6,235 nucleotides of DNA from contig JALWDV010000835.1 of the NCBI GenBank assembly GCA_027036755.1, positions 1-6,235 on the forward strand, read 5' to 3'. The notes beneath the pieces are model-generated. The model was not told the DNA's origin. It worked only from the letters and a program-made list of their open reading frames with translations, and made no database searches. Origin of the DNA: Anaerolineae bacterium (lineage in GTDB: Bacteria > Chloroflexota > Anaerolineae > J102). This document shows positions 1 through 6,185 of the stretch, piece by piece; position 1 is the first letter of the stretch, and the number at the start of each line of letters is the position of its first letter. Both the position numbers and the translations under genes were made by a program.

Positions 1-20
1 CATTTTTCGTCCCGCTGGAT

Positions 21-90
21 CTGTCTGCGCAGGCAGACAGGCGGCCAAAGGCCTCTAGCCCCGACTTCCAGTCGGCGGGGCCAAAGCGCC
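21..90. repeat. Cluster of small inverted repeats, possible dispersed intergenic element
   Basis: This non-coding stretch packs several dyads together. CTGTCTGC (21-28) pairs with GCAGACAG (33-40) around a 4-nt loop. GGCC-AAA-GGCC occupies 43-53. CCGAC (61-65) pairs with GTCGG (71-75) around TTCCA, and the stem extends by two pairs across a bulged C at 76. GGCCAAAG occurs twice as a direct repeat (43-50 and 79-86). None of the stems is followed by a T run, so they do not look like terminators for + strand transcription. Such stacked short palindromes resemble REP-like or other dispersed intergenic repeats, but only one copy is visible, so that identity is inferred. No open reading frame with coding character is seen in 1-187. 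Confidence 0.4.
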
Positions 91-141
91 AAACATGGTT
101 GCACCGACTAAACTGATACGGTCTCGATGGGCGTTTGGGGA

Positions 142-170
142 TTGACAGGGGGAGGGAATTCTGCTAAACT
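142..170 (+). promoter_or_regulatory. Sigma70-type promoter of the regulator gene
   Basis: A perfect -35 box TTGACA (142-147) is followed after exactly 17 bp by TAAACT (165-170), which matches TATAAT at four of six positions. A TG at 162-163 one base upstream makes it an extended -10. The predicted transcription start is near 177. This argues for the ATG at 233 as start of the regulator, giving a 5' leader of about 55 nt, over the in-frame TTG at 188, which would lie only about 11 nt from the start of the RNA and lacks a Shine-Dalgarno sequence. Confidence 0.7.
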
Positions 171-183
171 GTGGCATCGCCAC
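171..183. promoter_or_regulatory. Palindrome over the predicted transcription start, possible operator
   Basis: GTGGC-ATC-GCCAC is a perfect 5-bp inverted repeat that begins right after the -10 box and covers the predicted +1. A repressor bound there would block initiation, so it is a candidate autoregulatory operator for the RpiR-type regulator. It is short, could equally be a leader hairpin, and has no second copy in the 103-nt gap before the transporter genes. Confidence 0.3.
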
Positions 184-232
184 TTTCTTGATCGCATCGT
201 TGTTGTACCACCACGACATCAACAAGAGTAGA

Positions 233-1114
233 ATGCCCGAAGAAAATGCACGGCAAAATGGATCCAGCGTGAATCATTCTGCCAACCCCCTCGCCCGAAT
301 TAGAAGCAGGCTCCCCGCCTTTGCCGCAGCCGAACAAAGGGTCGCGCAGTGGGTGTTGCAACACGCTGAAGATGTGGTGCACATGTCGATGGCCCAGGTC
401 GCCCGCGAATGTGGCGTCAGTGATACGACCGTATTGCGATTTTGTCGGGCCGCGGGGTTCCAGGGCTACACCGATATGAAGCTGGCCATCGTGCAGGATA
501 TGGCGACGCCTACGCAACTGGTGCATGACGACATCAGCGAGGACGATGACGCCATCACTATCGCCCGCAAGGTGTTCCATTCCAACATCCAGGCTTTGCA
601 AGACACGCTGGAAGTGCTGGACGGCGCTGCGCTTGTCAAGGCCGCAGACATGATCGCTTCGGCGGAGCAGATTCTGATCATCGGCGTGGGCACGTCGGGC
701 CCCATCGTGCAGGATATGTATCACATGTTCTTCCGGCTGGGATTCAATGTGCGGGCGCAAACGGATTCTTATCTGCAACTGATGGAGGCGGCTCTGGTGC
801 AAGAGGGCGATGTGGTAGTGGGGGTTTCACAATCTGGCAGCTCCACCGACCCGGTGCTTACCATCGAAGAAGCCAAGCGCAACGGCGCATCCACCATCGT
901 CATCACCGGCAACGCCGAGTCTCCCATCACCAAATACGCCGATGTGACGTTGCTGGCAGTCTCCCGCGAGACCCGGGTCGAAGCCATCGCCTCGCGCATC
1001 GCACAGATGACGCTGGTGGATGCGCTCTATGTGATCATCTCTATGCGCATGCTTCCCATCACGACCCAGAACGAAACAAAAATCTGGAAGGCTATTATCC
1101 CAAAGACGCTTTAG
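233..1114 (+). CDS. RpiR/MurR-family transcriptional regulator with SIS domain
   Basis: A DNA-binding regulator expected to control the adjacent transporter and isomerase genes in response to a phosphorylated sugar. With the ATG at 233 the protein has 293 residues, typical for the family. The N-terminal RpiR helix-turn-helix spans about 17-95, with the recognition region around VARECGVSDTTVLRF (56-70) and the family-typical GFQGY (75-79). The C-terminal SIS (sugar isomerase) domain runs from about 130 to 275: ILIIGVGTSG (147-156) starts its nucleotide-fold-like strand and loop, and SQSGSS (199-204) is the phosphosugar-binding motif. The TTG at 188 would add 15 residues, but a promoter with its start near 177 and the lack of a ribosome site disfavour it; AAGAG lies just before the ATG. 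Family members act as repressors or activators, and direction cannot be read here. The ligand is unknown; a sugar 1-phosphate handled by the MtnA homologue is the natural guess. Confidence 0.93.
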   Translation: MPEENARQNGSSVNHSANPLARIRSRLPAFAAAEQRVAQWVLQHAEDVVHMSMAQVARECGVSDTTVLRFCRAAGFQGYTDMKLAIVQDMATPTQLVHDDISEDDDAITIARKVFHSNIQALQDTLEVLDGAALVKAADMIASAEQILIIGVGTSGPIVQDMYHMFFRLGFNVRAQTDSYLQLMEAALVQEGDVVVGVSQSGSSTDPVLTIEEAKRNGASTIVITGNAESPITKYADVTLLAVSRETRVEAIASRIAQMTLVDALYVIISMRMLPITTQNETKIWKAIIPKTL

Positions 1115-1217
1115 ATAAGGAGGTTCAGCAGTCTACCAGAACGAATTCACATTCCCACTCACCCCTATCTCTTTCACTTTTATCCATTTCTTCACCCAAT
1201 CCAAAAGGAGTTTCAAG
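1115..1217 (+). promoter_or_regulatory. Leader of the binding-protein gene: orphan Shine-Dalgarno and 63-nt G-free tract
   Basis: The gap between the regulator and the transporter genes holds three things. AAGGAGG at 1118-1124 is a near-perfect Shine-Dalgarno sequence with no ATG, GTG or TTG at a usable distance. Bases 1144-1206 contain not a single G and are rich in C and T, so this RNA would be almost unstructured. AAAAGGAG at 1203-1210 sits 7 nt before the ATG at 1218 and is the real ribosome site of the binding protein. I see no hairpin terminator. A TTCACA at 1146-1151 resembles a -35 box, but no good -10 box sits 16-18 bp downstream, so I cannot say whether the transporter genes have their own promoter or depend on read-through. 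Confidence 0.5.
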
Positions 1218-2354
1218 ATGAAGAAGATTTTGACCATTGTCGCCCTTGTGTTACTGCTGGCCCTGGCCGTAACGGCCTGCTCGCAGTCCAAGCCCGCGGC
1301 CGAACCCACCCAGGCGCCGGCTCAGCAGAAGGAAGAAGCTGCGCCCGCTGCTGATCTTGAAGGCGTGCCCGAGATCTTCACCAGCGGCAAGCAGATCAAG
1401 GTCGCGGTCATCCGCAATCTGCCCTCCGACGATCACACCAAGCAATTCCTGGATGGCGCCCGCTCTGAGGGTGAATCCTTCGGCTTCAAGGTGGATACGT
1501 TCATCGCCGATAATGATGACGCCAAGTTCCAGGAGCTGGTGGATCAGGCTATCGCCAAGGGCTATGACGGCCTCGTCATTTCTCATGGCAAGAAGGACTA
1601 TTCCTACGACATGCTGAAGCCCGCGGTGGACAAGGGCATCAAAGTCGTCACCTTCGACACCGTCATCGAGAAGGATGGCAAGGGCCTGCCCGAGATCACC
1701 CGCACCTTCCAGGATGACTTCGCTCTGGCCCGGCTCTCTCTGGGCGTCATCAACGAGGTCGCGGATCCCGCCCGCATCATCAAGCTGTGGTGGGGCCCCG
1801 GCGTGCCGCCCCTGGATCGCCGCGAGACGGTGTACAAGCCTCTCGAAGAGGAAGGCCACCTGATCACCCTGGAAACCATTGGCCCGACCAACTTCCAGGA
1901 CGTGCAGGGCGACATCGCCGCCAAGGTCAGCGCAGTGCTGCCCAAATACCCCGAAGGCGAGATCGACGCCATCTGGGGTTCCTGGGATGAGATGGCCAAG
2001 GGCGCTTACACTGCTCTGAAAGACGCCGGCCGCACCGACATCAAGCTGATCTCCATCGACATCTCCAACCAGGACATCAACCTGATGCGCGAGCCCGGCA
2101 GCGTGTGGATCGCCACTGCTGCGGTGGATCCCAAGCTCATCGGCATCGTGGACATGCGCCTGCTGGCCAAGAAGTTCGCGGGCGAGGAAACCCCCGACGA
2201 ATACGACCTCGAAGCCAAACTCATCCGCCAGAGCGACCTCAAGCCCGACACCACCATGCAGACCCTGAATGAGGTCATCGAGGGCTGGGGCGACTCCGAC
2301 GCCTTCAATGAGCCCTGGATGGACAAGCTGCGCGCTGTGCACGGCAGCAAGTAG
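1218..2354 (+). CDS. Sugar ABC transporter substrate-binding lipoprotein (RbsB-like)
   Basis: Captures a sugar outside the membrane and delivers it to the permease encoded downstream. The 378-residue protein starts with a lipoprotein signal (MKK, then a hydrophobic run 4-18) and the lipobox VTAC, giving lipidated Cys21. An Ala/Pro/Gln/Glu-rich linker (22-46) follows. The rest is a periplasmic-binding-protein type 1 fold of the ribose/xylose class (Peripla_BP_4): first lobe from IKVAVIRNLP (60-69), hinge region near VVTFD (143-147), second lobe with WDEMAKGAYTALKDAG (256-271) and ISIDISNQD (279-287). By-eye alignment to E. coli RbsB keeps ribose contacts D89, R141, F164 and D215 (here D147, R202, F227, D281) but replaces N13, F15, F16, R90, N190 and Q235 (here D71, H73, T74, T148, W256, V303). 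The ligand is therefore probably not plain ribose. Strong ribosome site (1203-1210) and C-ending codon preference fit high expression. Confidence 0.93.
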   Translation: MKKILTIVALVLLLALAVTACSQSKPAAEPTQAPAQQKEEAAPAADLEGVPEIFTSGKQIKVAVIRNLPSDDHTKQFLDGARSEGESFGFKVDTFIADNDDAKFQELVDQAIAKGYDGLVISHGKKDYSYDMLKPAVDKGIKVVTFDTVIEKDGKGLPEITRTFQDDFALARLSLGVINEVADPARIIKLWWGPGVPPLDRRETVYKPLEEEGHLITLETIGPTNFQDVQGDIAAKVSAVLPKYPEGEIDAIWGSWDEMAKGAYTALKDAGRTDIKLISIDISNQDINLMREPGSVWIATAAVDPKLIGIVDMRLLAKKFAGEETPDEYDLEAKLIRQSDLKPDTTMQTLNEVIEGWGDSDAFNEPWMDKLRAVHGSK

Positions 2355-2394
2355 CGGTTGCGCTCATCTGAGCTAACATCAGACATTCGGGTGG

Positions 2395-2420
2395 CTGTCC
2401 CCGCTTCCGGGCGGGGATGG
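2395..2420 (+). promoter_or_regulatory. Intercistronic GC hairpin after the binding-protein gene
   Basis: TCCCCGC (2398-2404) pairs perfectly with GCGGGGA (2411-2417) around a 6-nt loop, and the stem can be extended to ten pairs, 2395-2420, with two G-T wobbles. No T run follows, so it is not a standard intrinsic terminator. A stem in this position, between a binding-protein gene and its ATPase gene, commonly protects the upstream message from 3' exonucleases and raises binding-protein output over the membrane components. That role is inferred from position and structure. Confidence 0.55.
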
Positions 2421-2440
2421 TCGCCCCCCTGTGTCCTTAC

Positions 2441-2446
2441 AGGAGG
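2441..2446 (+). promoter_or_regulatory. Shine-Dalgarno sequence that fixes the ATPase start
   Basis: AGGAGG ends 11 nt before the ATG at 2458. It lies inside the nine-codon extension that would be read from the GTG at 2431, and that GTG has no comparable ribosome site and follows a stable hairpin. The ATG at 2458 is therefore preferred, although the 11-nt spacing is slightly long. Confidence 0.6.
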
Positions 2447-2457
2447 CGGACATCGGC

Positions 2458-3972
2458 ATGGAACCCAAACACAAACTTGAGATGAAGGGGATATCCATCG
2501 AATTCCCTGGCGTCAAGGCGTTGGATCTGGTGGATTTCACCGTCCAAAGCGGTGAGATTCACGCCCTGGTCGGAGCCAACGGCGCAGGGAAATCAACGCT
2601 GATGAAGATTTTGGGCGGCGCGTATGACCATTACGAGGGGGAAATCTATTTCGACGGAGAAAAGGTGAATATCCGTCATCCCTATGAAGCCAAAGACCTG
2701 GGCATTGATGTCGTATTTCAGGAAGTGGATACGGCCCTCATTCCATATCTCACGGTGGCCGAAAATATCATGCTGGATAAAATGGCCACCAAGATGAAAG
2801 GGAAGCATCTCATTCGCTGGGGCAATATCCATCGCACAGCCCGAGAAGTAATGAAGCAAGTGGGCATCCAGTTGGATACGCACATGCTGGTGCAGGATTT
2901 GAGTCTGGCCGAAAAGCAAATGGTGCTCATCGCTCGGGCGCTGGCCACCAACACCAATTTTTTGGTATTGGATGAGCCGACGGCGCCTCTGAGTCAGACC
3001 GAGACCGAGGAGCTGTTTCGTCTGATGCGAGATCTGGCGAAAAATCAGAATGTGGGCGTGGTGTTCATCTCGCATCGTCTGCCAGAGATTTTCGAAATTT
3101 GTGAGACCATCACCATCTTGCGCGATGGCCGGGTGGTGTTCGATGGCGTCATCGAACAGCTCACCCAGCAAAAGTTGGTGGAACTGATGTTGGGCCGCCG
3201 TTTCGAGGAGACTTATCCCAAGGCCCACGTGCCCATCGGCGATGTCATTTATCAGGTGAAAAATCTCAGCGAGGAGTATGATCGGGTGCGGGACGTGAGT
3301 TTTCAGGTGCGGGCGGGCGAGATCGTGGGAATCACCGGTCTGGTGGGCGCAGGCAAGACCGAGTTGTGCAAGACGTTGTTCGGAGCTTTTCCCATCAAAT
3401 CGGGCGAGGTGCTGCTGCACGGCAAGCCCTTGAAGATAAGCTCTCCGCACAAAGCGGTGAAACAGGGCGTAGCCCTGGTGCCCGAAGAACGGCGCAAGGA
3501 AGGCATCCTGGTGGATGAGCCGGTTTTCGTTAATCTCACGCTTCCCAGCCTCGATAAATTCACGAATGGCCCCGACTTTGTCAACACCAAGGCGGAACGG
3601 GAAGTCGCCAAAAAGGTGATCAATGAATTGGGCATTGTTACGCCAAGCGAAAATCAGAAAGTGGCTTATCTTTCGGGCGGCAATCAGCAAAAGGTGGCGG
3701 TGGGCAAGTGGCTTATCGCCGACGCAGAGGTGTACATCTTCGATGAGCCCACCAAGGGCGTGGATGTGGGCGCCAAGCGCGATATCTTCGAGCTCATCGG
3801 CGAGCTGGCCCGCCGCGGCAAGGGCGTCATCTACGCTTCCAGCGAAATTCCCGAGATTTTGGATATTTCAGATCGCATCTATGTGATGTATGACTACACC
3901 ATCGTTAAAGAATTCGAGACTTCAGAAGCAACGGAAGAGAAAATTCTTTTCTATTCTGCCGGAGGTCAATAA
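2458..3972 (+). CDS. Sugar ABC transporter ATP-binding protein, two fused ATPase domains (RbsA/XylG-like)
   Basis: Cytoplasmic motor of the importer, hydrolysing ATP to drive sugar entry through the RbsC-like permease. At 504 residues it matches the usual size of the RbsA/MglA/XylG family. Domain 1 has Walker A GANGAGKST (39-47), an atypical signature LSLAEKQ (148-154), Walker B with DEPT (172-175) and the switch His in ISHRL (about 204-208). Domain 2 has GLVGAGKTE (294-302), a clean LSGGNQQ signature (405-411) and DEPTKGVDVGAK (429-440). Family members often carry Arg instead of Lys in the second Walker A and a degenerate catalytic site in one domain; here the second Walker A keeps Lys. The start follows the ribosome site at 2441-2446. 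The last codons contain GGAGG (3961-3965), which serves the permease start, so the two genes are translationally linked. A-T richness is higher than in the preceding binding-protein gene. Confidence 0.95.
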   Translation: MEPKHKLEMKGISIEFPGVKALDLVDFTVQSGEIHALVGANGAGKSTLMKILGGAYDHYEGEIYFDGEKVNIRHPYEAKDLGIDVVFQEVDTALIPYLTVAENIMLDKMATKMKGKHLIRWGNIHRTAREVMKQVGIQLDTHMLVQDLSLAEKQMVLIARALATNTNFLVLDEPTAPLSQTETEELFRLMRDLAKNQNVGVVFISHRLPEIFEICETITILRDGRVVFDGVIEQLTQQKLVELMLGRRFEETYPKAHVPIGDVIYQVKNLSEEYDRVRDVSFQVRAGEIVGITGLVGAGKTELCKTLFGAFPIKSGEVLLHGKPLKISSPHKAVKQGVALVPEERRKEGILVDEPVFVNLTLPSLDKFTNGPDFVNTKAEREVAKKVINELGIVTPSENQKVAYLSGGNQQKVAVGKWLIADAEVYIFDEPTKGVDVGAKRDIFELIGELARRGKGVIYASSEIPEILDISDRIYVMYDYTIVKEFETSEATEEKILFYSAGGQ

Positions 3973-3975
3973 TCA

Positions 3976-4971
3976 ATGACTGTAACATCCGAAACAACAA
4001 ATAAAAAACAACTCTCTGGCATTGTTGATTTTCTCAGCAAGTGGGGAACGATCATTACGATCTTTGTCCTGCTTGCTTTCTTTGCCATCACCATGCCATC
4101 CTTCCGCACCGCCTCCAACATGGTGACGATCATGCGGAGCATTTCCATCGTCACCGTCATCGCCACAGGCATTACGGTCTCGTTGACGGTGGATGGGTTC
4201 GATCTCTCTGTGGGCTCGGTGGCCACCTTCACCGTGGCGCTGGTGATGTCCTTCTTCGTCTGGTATGGATGGGGCGCGATCCCCGCCATTATCGTGGCTC
4301 TGCTCATTTCTCTCATCGTGGCTGTGGTGAACGCTTTTCTCATCGTCAAGCTGCACATCTTCGATTTGTTGGCAACGCTGGCCACCATGTTCATCTTCGA
4401 GGGCGTGGCCATGACCTACACCGGGGGCGGCTCCATCAGTCAGGGGATGCCGCGATTGGATGGCACGCCCACCACCGGGACCATCCCGCCCGAATTCCGG
4501 CTCATCGGCCAATCGCCTTACATCATTCTCATCATGTTGGTGATTGTGATGTTGGTGCATGTTTTTCTCACATACACCAAACATGGCCGCTATCTCTACA
4601 TCGTGGGAGGCAATCGCGAAGCGGCCCGGCTTTCGGGCATCCCGGTGAATCGTTATCGCACCCTGGCCTATTTTCTTTCCACCTTGCTGGCGGGCATGGG
4701 AGGCATCATGCTGGCCGCCCGCATCGGCTCGGCCCAGATCAACTCGGGCGCCGGTTATCTCATGCCCGCGGTGGCCGCGGCTTTCATCGGCTTTTCGGTG
4801 GCCGGGGTGAAGAAACCCAACGCCATCGGCACCCTGGTGGGCGCGATTTTGGTGGGCTTGCTGGAAAATGGCTTGATTATGATGTCGGTGCCCTATTACT
4901 CGCTGAACATCATCAAGGGCCTGGTGCTCGCCATCGCTCTGGCCATCACCTACTACAAGAAGCATGACTGA
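3976..4971 (+). CDS. Sugar ABC transporter permease (RbsC-like)
   Basis: Membrane channel of the importer. The 331-residue protein belongs to the ribose-type permease family (BPD_transp_2) and would form a homodimer, since no second permease gene is present. Hydrophobic segments lie at roughly 24-40, 50-72, 78-97, 101-125, 129-147, 181-200, 231-250, 260-277, 284-303 and 308-326. Family hallmarks are GFDLSVGSV (74-82), in the place of the usual GIDLSVGS, and the cytoplasmic loop TKHGRYLYIVGGN (201-213) leading into EAARLSGIPV (215-224), which contacts the ATPase. It starts 3 nt after the ATPase stop and uses GGAGG at 3961-3965 within the upstream gene, so translation is probably coupled. The length and ends look complete. 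Substrate choice cannot be read from the permease. Confidence 0.95.
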   Translation: MTVTSETTNKKQLSGIVDFLSKWGTIITIFVLLAFFAITMPSFRTASNMVTIMRSISIVTVIATGITVSLTVDGFDLSVGSVATFTVALVMSFFVWYGWGAIPAIIVALLISLIVAVVNAFLIVKLHIFDLLATLATMFIFEGVAMTYTGGGSISQGMPRLDGTPTTGTIPPEFRLIGQSPYIILIMLVIVMLVHVFLTYTKHGRYLYIVGGNREAARLSGIPVNRYRTLAYFLSTLLAGMGGIMLAARIGSAQINSGAGYLMPAVAAAFIGFSVAGVKKPNAIGTLVGAILVGLLENGLIMMSVPYYSLNIIKGLVLAIALAITYYKKHD

Positions 4972-5001
4972 TTACCGAAATTTCATCGAAAGGAGCATAG
5001 C

Positions 5002-6114
5002 ATGAACGTTCATGGCAAACATTATCGCACCATCTGGGTGAAAGAAGACGACGACAGGGTGGTGCAGGTTATCGATCAGCGTTTTTTGCCTCATAAATTC
5101 ATCATCGAAGACCTGACCAATGTGGATGAGGCAGCGCGAGCCATCAAGGAAATGCACATCCGCGGCGCGGGCCTGGTGGGCGCTACCGCTGGATTCGGCA
5201 TGTATCTGGCGGCTCTGGAGGCGCCCAAGGATTCACCCGAGGCTTTCACCGCGTTCATGGAGGCCGCGGGCGAAAAGCTGAAGGCCACCCGGCCCACCGC
5301 GGTGAACCTGGAATGGGCTGTGCATCGCCAACTGGACGCCATGGCCGAAGCGCCGACGGTGGACGAGAAGGTGGCGACGGCTTTCCAGACGGCCAAGGAT
5401 ATCGCTGATGAGGACGCGGATTTCTGCCGACGCATTGGCGAGCATGGCGTCAGCATCATCGAGGAGATCAGCAAGCGAAAGAACGGCGCGCCCGTCAACA
5501 TCCTCACCCATTGCAATGCGGGCTGGCTGGCGTTTGTGGATTATGGCACCGCCACCGCGCCCATCTACGAGGCCCATAACCGCGGCATCAAAGTGCATGT
5601 GTGGGTGGATGAAACCCGGCCCCGGAATCAGGGTGCGCGGCTCACCGCGTGGGAGCTGGGACAGCATGGCGTGCCCCACACCGTCATCGCCGACAATGTG
5701 GGCGGGCATCTCATGCAGCACGGCTTGGTGGATATGGTCATCACCGGCACCGACCGCACCACCTACACCGGCGATGTGGCCAACAAGATCGGCACGTATC
5801 TCAAGGCCCTGGCTGCGCACGATAACGGCGTGCCCTTCTACGTGGCCCTGCCTTCCTCCTCCTTCGACTGGACAATCCGGGATGGCGTCAAGGAAATCCC
5901 CATCGAAGAGCGGGGGGAGGATGAGGTGAAATTCATCCAGGGCCTGTATCAGGGCGAGATCGTAAAGGTGCTGCTGACACCCGCGGAAAGCCCGGCCACC
6001 AATTTCGGCTTCGATGTGACCCCGCGCAAGTACGTCACGGGTCTCATCACCGAGCGGGGCGTTTGCGAGGCCAGCGAAGAAGGCGTGCTGGGCCTGTATC
6101 CCGAGAAAAGATAG
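5002..6114 (+). CDS. mtnA: MtnA-like aldose-1-phosphate isomerase (MTR-1-P or 5-deoxyribose-1-P isomerase)
   Basis: Predicted cytoplasmic isomerase of the MtnA/eIF-2B-like family that turns a 5-substituted ribose 1-phosphate into the ribulose 1-phosphate. The 370-residue protein has a full-length core: IRGAG (53-57), TRPTAVNLEWA (96-106), the active-site Cys171 in ILTHCNAGW (167-175), DETRPRNQGARLTAWEL (203-219), Asp251 in GTDR (249-252), GDVANKIGTY (257-266) and FDVTPRKYVTGLITERGV (337-354). Cys171 and Asp251 correspond to Cys160 and Asp240 of Bacillus subtilis MtnA at a constant offset of 11. Differences from typical MtnA are IRGAGLVG where IRGAPAIG is usual, and GTDR for GADR. It follows the permease by 30 nt with AAAGGAG (4989-4995) at good spacing, so it is probably co-transcribed with the importer. 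DrdI (5-deoxyribose 1-phosphate isomerase) is an MtnA paralogue and a real alternative; ribose-1,5-bisphosphate isomerase is less likely. Confidence 0.85.
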   Translation: MNVHGKHYRTIWVKEDDDRVVQVIDQRFLPHKFIIEDLTNVDEAARAIKEMHIRGAGLVGATAGFGMYLAALEAPKDSPEAFTAFMEAAGEKLKATRPTAVNLEWAVHRQLDAMAEAPTVDEKVATAFQTAKDIADEDADFCRRIGEHGVSIIEEISKRKNGAPVNILTHCNAGWLAFVDYGTATAPIYEAHNRGIKVHVWVDETRPRNQGARLTAWELGQHGVPHTVIADNVGGHLMQHGLVDMVITGTDRTTYTGDVANKIGTYLKALAAHDNGVPFYVALPSSSFDWTIRDGVKEIPIEERGEDEVKFIQGLYQGEIVKVLLTPAESPATNFGFDVTPRKYVTGLITERGVCEASEEGVLGLYPEKR

Positions 6115-6133
6115 TAACGAATCGTAACTACTT

Positions 6134-6144
6134 TGACAATGTCA
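6134..6144. promoter_or_regulatory. Short palindrome TGACA-A-TGTCA
   Basis: A perfect 5-1-5 inverted repeat lies 20 nt after the isomerase stop codon, and a TTGACA at 6133-6138 overlaps its left half. No -10 box sits 16-18 bp downstream of that hexamer. It could be an operator for a gene beyond the window or chance. Confidence 0.2.
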
Positions 6145-6185
6145 CATTACGTCATTCAGCAATTTCAAATTTAGAATCCGCAAGC

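Noticed and set aside
188..232. TTG at 188 as the start of the regulator, giving 308 residues
   Set aside because: No ribosome site precedes it and it lies only about 11 nt from the predicted transcription start; the added residues precede the conserved family region. The ATG at 233 is a better start.
1251..2342. Long open frames on the - strand opposite the binding-protein gene (1251-2342) and the ATPase gene (2593-3690)
   Set aside because: Both lie wholly inside well-supported + strand genes and show no family motifs; they are shadows of biased codon use.
2431..2457. GTG at 2431 as the start of the ATPase
   Set aside because: The clear AGGAGG at 2441-2446 lies inside this extension and points to the ATG at 2458; no ribosome site serves the GTG.
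3973..4965. Long open frame on the - strand opposite the whole permease gene (330 codons)
   Set aside because: It mirrors the permease exactly, its product is His/Asp/Gly-rich with no recognisable domain, and the + strand frame encodes an unmistakable permease. It is a GC-driven shadow.
6133..6177. Promoter from TTGACA (6133-6138) and TAGAAT (6172-6177) reading out of the window
   Set aside because: The spacing is 33 bp, far beyond a working 16-18 bp. TAGAAT alone has only a poor -35 partner at 6149-6154.
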